DNA of 64,000 bases from Melitaea cinxia (taxonomy: Eukaryota > Arthropoda > Insecta > Lepidoptera > Nymphalidae), in the NCBI RefSeq assembly GCF_905220565.1, contig NC_059399.1:7347501-7411500 (forward strand), read 5' to 3'. This document shows, in pieces, positions 57,640 to 64,000 of this stretch. Under the pieces are notes generated by a model that was not told the origin of the DNA, made no database searches, and saw only the letters and a list, made by a program, of their open reading frames with translations. Numbering within the stretch: position 1 is the first letter of the stretch; every line of letters begins with the position of its first letter. A program made the position numbers and the translations under genes.

Positions 57640-58350
57640 ATTTGCTCGCAAACGAAAAAAACCTACTTCAATTACATCGACAAATAATACAACGTAGCTT
57701 GACCAAAAAAAAGGCCAAGTAAATTCGCATTATAAGATATAAGTCGAAAAGTACTCGTCAGATCTCGATTAAATTTAAATGGGACCACCTTTTGAGTAAA
57801 AAGAGAATTATCGAAAACTTCTAATATATAAAATTCTCGTGTCGCGGTGTTTGTAGCTAAATTCCTCCGAAACGGCTTGACCGATTCTCATGAAATTTTG
57901 TGTGCATATTGGGTAGGTCTGAGAATCGAACAACATCTTTTTTTCATCCCCCTAAATGTTAAGGGTAGTCCACCACTAATTTTTTTAATTTTTAGATAAA
58001 TTATTTAGTTTTTTGTTTTATTATGATTTGGCGTTGAAAAATACATACGAACCTAAATTTTTACCCTTCTACCACCAACCCCTATTTTTAAATGGCGTTT
58101 AGCGGCAAGACAACGTTTGCCGAGTCAGCTAGTCATCATATAAAAAATAGTCAAGTAAATATGCGTTATCAAAGATTACAGTCATGGAAGCAGTTAAAAA
58201 TCTCGATCACATTTAAATGAGACCACAACAAGCACCATCTTTGCATTAAAAAAGAATCATTGAAATCTTTCCAATCAATAAAAAGTTCTAACATACATAA
58301 AAATACAATCGAATTAAGAATATCCTCCTTTTTCGAAGTTGGTTAATAAC
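57640..58350 (+). repeat. 'gaagtcggtt' repeat in two parts around an insertion
   Basis: 57640-57819 carries the start of the family ('aaaaaacctacttcaattac' to 'cttttgagtaaaaagagaat'). 58140-58350 again carries internal and end blocks ('aatagtcaagtaaatatgcg' to 'ttcgaagttggttaa'). The two parts overlap in content, so they are two partial copies or a duplication, not one simply split copy. Confidence 0.6.
57820..58134 (+). mobile_element. Helitron-like repeat inserted in the 'gaagtcggtt' repeat
   Basis: It starts 'tctaatatataaaattctcg' with 'tgtcgcggtgtttg' and ends 'tttgccgagtcagCTAG' before T. It is the opposite orientation of 58773-58967 and 62625-62820 ('ctagctgacc...acgagaattttatata'). 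The base before TC is T where these elements expect A. Confidence 0.55.
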
Positions 58351-58772
58351 AGCATTCTTTTTATTACATTTGTTCGAGTAAATGATACTATATTACATTC
58401 TCAATACGTATGATGATGAAGGAAGTGCAGTGGTCAAGTCATTTCAGATGATATAGTTCATTTTTGGTTGCCACTGCGCTTCATGTTGAGAGGAACGGGA
58501 AATGTTTAATTAGATTGAGTAATGAGTAATGCCACAGCAAACAGTCGGGTAATATTACACGAAATATATTACTTGCATTACTCACACATGTTTGGCCTTA
58601 AAGCATCGTTGTCTTGTTCATATCTCGTGCAGACTTATGTGTACTTGTATAATTCATAGAAAATAATAATTTACCAAAAATAGATTAAAACCAGGAAAGG
58701 TATATAGAGACAAGTTATGAAAAAGATCAAGTAAGCCAAATTTGAATTTGTAAAAATTTTTTTATAATGAAA

Positions 58773-58967
58773 CTAGCTGACCCTGCAAACTTTGTTTTGC
58801 TATATGCCCCTCCTCACTTATAACTTAGAGGTGTGAAAAATAGATGTTAGCCAATTCTCAGACCTCTCGATAGACATACGAAATTTCATATAAATTGGCC
58901 CAGCCGTTTTGGAGGAGTTGGTTTGGATTGTAACTAACATTGTGACACGAGAATTTTATATATAAGA
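58773..58967 (-). mobile_element. Helitron-like repeat, short copy
   Basis: It runs 'ctagctgaccctgcaaactt' to 'acgagaattttatatataag'+A. The interior 'ggcccagccgttttggagg' is the family's conserved block. Confidence 0.6.
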
Positions 58968-59529
58968 TTTAATTGATAAGGTAATTTTATTGTTAACACC
59001 ATTATCAGTAAAAATTTCTTATTTTTGTATTACAATTTACTAATTTTCGAGATGCATGCCTAGCTTATGGATACTGAAAGTTTACCTATAATTTTTAAAA
59101 GTAAGCAGACTATGGTAACGTCTAGGAAAATTCAGATTACGCTGTCAAGGTCTAAAATCTAACATTCCAATCTCTCTAGTTTGTACATCTTGATTAATGT
59201 TGTCGCTGTTGCGCGGTTGCCAAGTTTTCTTGAATTTTCAATGTTGGTCCTGCTTACGGCTGCCGTATCCTGAAGTCGCCGAAGACAGAAAATACTCTAA
59301 CTATTAAATGAAACAATAGAATATTTTTAGAACGAATTGATGAATTATTTAAGTATCTAATATTATATTATTTAAGTAATATAATAATTTTTCTTTAATA
59401 TAACTGACCTCTCTTAGACACAAAAATATTCGGTTTACGCAGAATATTTTTTTGTTGGACACCTATCAAACTAAAACAAATGCTAAGAGGAAGCTCGAAG
59501 ACGGCCGCGCTACTCCCTAGTATCTATAT
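58968..59529. other. Intergenic sequence, nothing recognised
   Basis: A slightly less AT-rich patch, 59150-59280, has no open frame or repeat partner in the window. Confidence 0.35.
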
Positions 59530-59689
59530 TGCAAAATGTCACAATTTTTTGCGATTACAAGAGTTTTTTTTTGCATTTTGCTTCGAATTTAAAGGGTCTT
59601 CCGGCTAAATCAACTCGAGATTCAGCGCATACAAAGTACATAAGAAATATACTTGACCTAGTTCCAAAAATATTTTGTTTGTATAATCT

Positions 59690-59790
59690 GTCTCTACTAT
59701 CCATCACAAAAATAATTTTTCAATTCGAACTTGTAGTTTCTGAGATTAGCGGTTTCAAACAAACAAAATTTTCCGTTTTATAATATAGAC
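59690..59790 (-). repeat. Dispersed repeat module ('tgagattagcggtttcaaac')
   Basis: 'cacaaaaataatttttcaat', 'tagtttctgagattagcg' and 'ccgttttataatata' correspond to the inverse of 2533-2600 and to 62985-63020. Confidence 0.5.
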
Positions 59791-60403
59791 TTTAATTAAC
59801 ATGAACCTTTTAAATTATTAATTTTGTAATAAGGAAATTAGATACAATTATAATATTTTCAGGGCAGAGTTTTATCGTATTTGAGAAATTTGTGAATAAG
59901 CTGTAAAGAACGGTCTTAGATAATTCGAGTTAAGTAATTATTTTAAGCTTATAAGATTACGCTCGAGTTTCTCTAACTTATAATGACTGCAGATGCCAAA
60001 GCCAGTTCCAAATATAATTCAGTCTGAGAAACTAGAGTTAAGATTGTGTCATAGGATACTTTTAATTTTCCCTCATAGAAATTGTACAAAAATAATTTAA
60101 TATACATGACAATGTAATAAGTGTAAAGTGTAAGTGCTTACAGTAAATTCTATTAATGAGATAATTGTACGATATTGTCTTGAGTTTAATAGAAGTGTTG
60201 GACAAGATCGATAAATTTGTTTAAGCTTAACTAAACTTAAATGAGACACACAACGTAACGAGATTACTGATTGACTAAATTGTACAGAAGTTTGATTCTA
60301 CTAATTTGTATGTAACGTATTTTTTTAATTGAGAAGGGAGTAATACATATAATTTGACGACCCGTACACAACACTTCCTTTTCACACTTTTTTTTTTATG
60401 TCA
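59791..60403. other. AT-rich intergenic sequence, nothing recognised
   Basis: No supported feature. Confidence 0.4.
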
Positions 60404-60625
60404 CTAGGTCGGCAAACAAGCGTACGGCTCACCTGATGGTAAGCGATTACCGTAGCTTATAGACGCCTACAACACCAGAAGCATCGCAAGCGCGCTGCCG
60501 ACCCAATCCCCAATCCCCCCCCAGGAGCTCTGGTCACCTTACTCACCAACAGGAACACAATACTGCTTGAAAACAGTATTATTTTGCTGTGATCTTCTGT
60601 AAGGTCGAGGTACTACCCCAACGTA
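60404..60625 (+). repeat. Dispersed repeat shared with 55024 and 34050
   Basis: This is the best-preserved copy in the window: 'cactaggtcggcaaacaagc', 'acggctcacctgatggtaag' and 'gatcttctgtaaggtcgagg'. It adjoins the next repeat directly. Confidence 0.65.
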
Positions 60626-60635
60626 GTACTTCAAA

Positions 60636-60960
60636 ATAGGAGGAGGTTCTCAAATTCGACTGTATTTTTTATGAGTGTTACCTCAGAATTTTTTACTGTA
60701 CATGGGACATTTAAATTTAATCGAGATCTTAATAGTACTGTTTGAGTTATGTCTAATATTTCGTATTTGCTTCACTATTTTTTCATCCACCGTCGTATAA
60801 TATAAAGGTACTTGTAACCTATTTAAATTTAATTGAGCTCTGACGACTACTTTTTGGCTTATCTCTAATAATGCGTGTTTACTTAACTATTTTTTTGTCT
60901 ATCTACGTTGAATTACTGGTTGAAAAGACGGTTTTTTTTTTTCGTTTGCGAGCAAACAAA
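60636..60960 (-). repeat. 'gaagtcggtt' family repeat, inverted
   Basis: It runs 'aggaggaggttctcaaattc' (inverse of the family's 3' block) through 'atttaaatttaatcgagatc' and 'gatctatctacgttga'-like sequence to 'tttttcgtttgcgagcaaac'. It contains the aatttaaatttaat block twice (about 60712 and 60824), so part is duplicated. Confidence 0.6.
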
Positions 60961-61222
60961 ATCATATATTCTGTGATGGAATCTGATATGTCATACCAAA
61001 TTACGATACCAGATAGCAATAAACTACATGCTTAGATCGTGGCCTATAAAATACCTAGTAACGTTCAGACCATGCCCGATCCTTACTCGAAATTTGAGCT
61101 TGTTCAAGAGGATTTAACCCCTTAAGGAAGAAGACAGTGGAGTGAAGTGAGTGGAGAAGGAGTTGCATGGATTGTTGGGAAGAAGGGAAGGTTTTCATGC
61201 TGCTCGACGCTTGGTATATTGA

Positions 61223-61515
61223 AAAGTTATTCAGGTTCATTACAGCCTATACAGTCTGGATATAGGCCTCCATAAGTTTACGTCAAAAATAACGTGAACT
61301 CATGTGTTTTGCCCATAGTCACCACGCTAGGCAGGCGGGTTGATGACCGCAGGGCTGGCTTGTCGCACCGAAGACGCTGCTGCCCGTCTTCGGCCTGTGT
61401 ATTTCAAAGCCAGCAGTTGGGTGGTTATCCTGCCACCGGTCGGTTTTTTAAGTTCCAAAGTGGTAGCGGAACTATGTTATCCCTTAGTCGCCTCTTACGA
61501 CACCCACGTTTTTTT
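61223..61515 (-). mobile_element. SINE (family B), antisense, longest copy
   Basis: 'tacagcctatacagtctgga' and 'aggcctccataagtttacgt', then 'gtcaccacgctaggcaggcg', 'gaagacgctgctgcccgtct' and 'cccttagtcgcctcttacga', mirror 31790-32075. Confidence 0.72.
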
Positions 61516-62624
61516 TACATTAGGTGAAAATTATGGTAAGTCTAAACTATTAAAGATGAATTTCACATTCTCACATGACGAAGGTTATGAAAAAAATATT
61601 TAACAAAAAAAAAATTGTCTTGATCACAAAACTCAACAAACCATTCCATGAAATTTACTTTTGCTAATAATCTACCAAATTTGGATATAATATAAACTCC
61701 TAATTGAGAATAAAAACGTATAACAAAATTATTTTCAAACATTAATCTTACACCCACCCGCACGTGTGACTCCGTAGAATAAAAAACAATGTTATGTAGA
61801 ATATTTGAGAGAGAGTATGCAAAAATTGTACAAAAATTAAAAATTCCATGATAATTAACATCCCTAGTTTATATTTCTAATATTATATATATTATTTGTT
61901 GTCTATTCCTTTAATAAATAGTGCCTGAAATATTTTATCAAAAATTTAGGAGTATATTTATTTTTATCTGTAACAAATGCAATCAAGATGGTAAAATGTA
62001 TAAAACAAATGATTGTTTTGTTTCTCTAAAAATAATTTTTATTTTAATTGAAGAAAATTTACCTTTTCTCTAGGTCGGAAAAATATCAGGGGGATAACGC
62101 ACTTACACATAGAGTTTCGTATTCCCATCTCAACATAATATTTAATTTATCAAAGACGAACGAATAGAGCACTCGAAAATGCTCGCGTACTATAAAGTAA
62201 ATACAGGTAAGGATAAGCTACACATCCGCGGTAAGAAAGCACTACATATAAGAGTCTTTAGCGTTGTAGGTGATACCTCTTTTCCTTGAATTAACATCAT
62301 CAAGTTAGAAGAGGAACTATCTCATCCAGTAGACAACATTTTCACACAATTAAGAATATCGTATAGTATACGTATCGTAAACGTAGATAATAATAATATG
62401 ATTAAAATGATATAAAGATACATTTTTCTTTTTTACTCTTTCATCCCACTTCTGGGTTATATACCTTTTTGGGTGTTTATATCAGGAAAAACATTTTATA
62501 TTTTACTGATATTTTGCAACATTGATGCATTAGCATAATTACAAAACCAAAACTAATTTAGAAATTACATACTTTTATGTTGCGATATAACTATAAAACA
62601 GATTGTGTTTAAAATTATAAATTA
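61516..62624. other. AT-rich intergenic sequence, nothing recognised
   Basis: No supported gene or bounded repeat. Confidence 0.4.
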
Positions 62625-62820
62625 CTAGCTGACCTGGCAAACTTCGTATCGCCTTATTTTTTTTCTTAAATATAATAATTACATATATCAAAACAAAATA
62701 TACCCTATCTTTCAAGTTGGATCAAACTGCACACGGTGTGCAAATTTGATTAAAATCGGTTAAGTAGTTTAAGAGTTCATCGCGGACAAACATTGTGACA
62801 CGAGATTTATATATATTAGA
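62625..62820 (-). mobile_element. Helitron-like repeat, short copy
   Basis: 'ctagctgacctggcaaactt' to 'gacacgagatttatatatat'+TAGA. On the minus strand this is TC...CTAG, flanked by A and T. Confidence 0.6.
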
Positions 62821-62934
62821 TGTAATTGTTGTAAAAATGTCGTGTCGGTAATAATATAGTACGCGTATCATGAAAACATTATCAAAGCTTCTATTACAAG
62901 AGATATTTTATTAATAGGTTATATGTAAAATAGC

Positions 62935-63030
62935 TGTGGCCCGCGGATTCACACGCATAAATTTAAGAAAAAAAAAAATGTCTATAGCCTTCCTCGACAA
63001 CAAACAAAATTTTCAGCTTTATAATAAATA
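62935..63030 (-). repeat. Dispersed repeat fragment
   Basis: 'agctgtggcccgcggattca' and 'ttttcagctttataataaat' are the two end modules of a common lepidopteran repeat, with the middle mostly deleted. Confidence 0.45.
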
Positions 63031-63524
63031 AGTATAAATAATAGCTTAAAATGTATCTAGTTAGTAAATGCTATTCTATCACAAAATGCGATTCTATCAG
63101 ACTGAATACATATTAACTGCGAATATTATAATAAGCGGTAGGACTGCGTCATACTCGACAACATTTCCTATCTACCGCTACATAGCAGCGCACTTAGCGC
63201 TCAACGCCCGCTTATAAAATGTTATTGAACTTTCACTGCAATGATATTGGACTTCAAACGCTGATATTCTTATTTAAGAGCGCCGACTCAGAGTATTATT
63301 GCATTGAATATTCATTTCCATACGTTGGCTATTGTGGAAAATCTAAATCTATGTCACTTGAATCTATAGTCGCTGATACGGTTACTTAAAAATTTAGCAA
63401 TTCAAATTATTGCTTCAGAGTACAAGAAAAAGTTTTCAAAGAATTTAACTTAGATACTTTACTATTTTTTTTTAATTGCTTTGTCATATTGGTGGGTAAA
63501 TTTAATTGTTACATTTATTGACAA

Positions 63525-63645
63525 CTAGCTGTACCCTGAGGTTTCATCCGCATTAATTTGAGGAATAAGAGTAGTCTAAAGCCTTCGTTGCTAATTGGGC
63601 TACTCAATACAAATGTTTTTTCAGTTCGAACCAGTAGTGTATGTA
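63525..63645 (-). repeat. Dispersed repeat with CTAG end
   Basis: It starts 'ctagctgtaccctgaggttt' and includes 'agcctt.gttgctaattggg' and 'ttcagttcgaaccagtagtg'. A (TATG/TGTA)n microsatellite follows at 63640-63700. Confidence 0.5.
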
Positions 63646-64000
63646 TATGTATATGGTATATATGTATGTGTATGTATGTGGTGTATATGGTGTGCGACAG
63701 TATAAATAAATAAATAGATGCTGAGATTACCATATTGAATTTGAGACTGTAATCTCAACCACACCGACCAGTCTCCTTCGTGTGTTTTCCACTCTACGTG
63801 ACATTGGCGGAACCAACCATGTTCCACTAACACAACTGAAAGCCATTAAACCAATCGATCAATCAGATATTGTGTTTGTAAAACAAGTTTTATCCAACAC
63901 CATAAACAAAATAATTTCATAATAATATGACTGTGTTTTTTTTTAATAAACAAATCAATTTTATAAATGTTTTCGGCGATCTGAGTTCGGAAAGTGTCAG

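Overview
This window looks like lepidopteran (moth or butterfly) nuclear DNA. It is AT-rich and gene-poor, and it is full of repeats whose ends, target-site duplications (TSDs) and shared motifs match families common in Lepidoptera: RTE-tailed SINEs, Helitron-like TC...CTAG elements, the 'accgactt...gaagtcggtt' repeat and the 'gtgcgagtcggactcgcgc' repeat. No species is assigned.

The only host gene I can support lies on the + strand from about 5.8 to 25.6 kb. It is the 3' part of a beaten-path (Beat) family gene, a two-immunoglobulin-domain cell-surface or secreted axon-guidance protein. Six exons (5849-6057, 17243-17378, 20538-20671, 21410-21748, 23046-23169, 25572-25636) have canonical splice sites and compatible phases. 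They encode Ig1, Ig2 and a short hydrophobic C-terminus. The signal-peptide exon is not visible and probably lies upstream. The exon carrying the middle of Ig2 holds an unusually long polar/acidic insertion.

The gene's introns and the rest of the window are filled with mobile DNA. 0-5 kb: a decayed ORF1-like (FP-domain type) remnant, SINEs and a TA-flanked MITE. 6.8-10.9 kb: a 4.1 kb non-LTR retrotransposon with one intact 1086-residue endonuclease/reverse transcriptase ORF. 11.8-14.2 kb: stacked Helitron-like repeats with a pentamer minisatellite. 14.4-14.9 kb: a 5'-truncated RTE copy. 18.7-21.3 kb: intronic SINEs. 28.85-31.73 kb: an RTE copy with an open 957-codon frame and a 13-bp TSD. 39.9-45.5 kb: a nearly complete gag + EN/RT/RNase H retrotransposon on the minus strand, inserted in a Helitron-like repeat. 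51.3-52.0 kb: a hAT-type MITE. 56.3-57.1 kb: a foldback element with a GC-rich hairpin island. From 25.6 kb to the end I see no host coding sequence.

The most unusual items are: a small repeat family with a full tRNA cloverleaf near one end, imperfect inverted repeats and long TSDs (three copies); the foldback element with its strong hairpins; the enlarged Ig2 of the Beat protein; and retrotransposons whose insertion histories can be read base by base.
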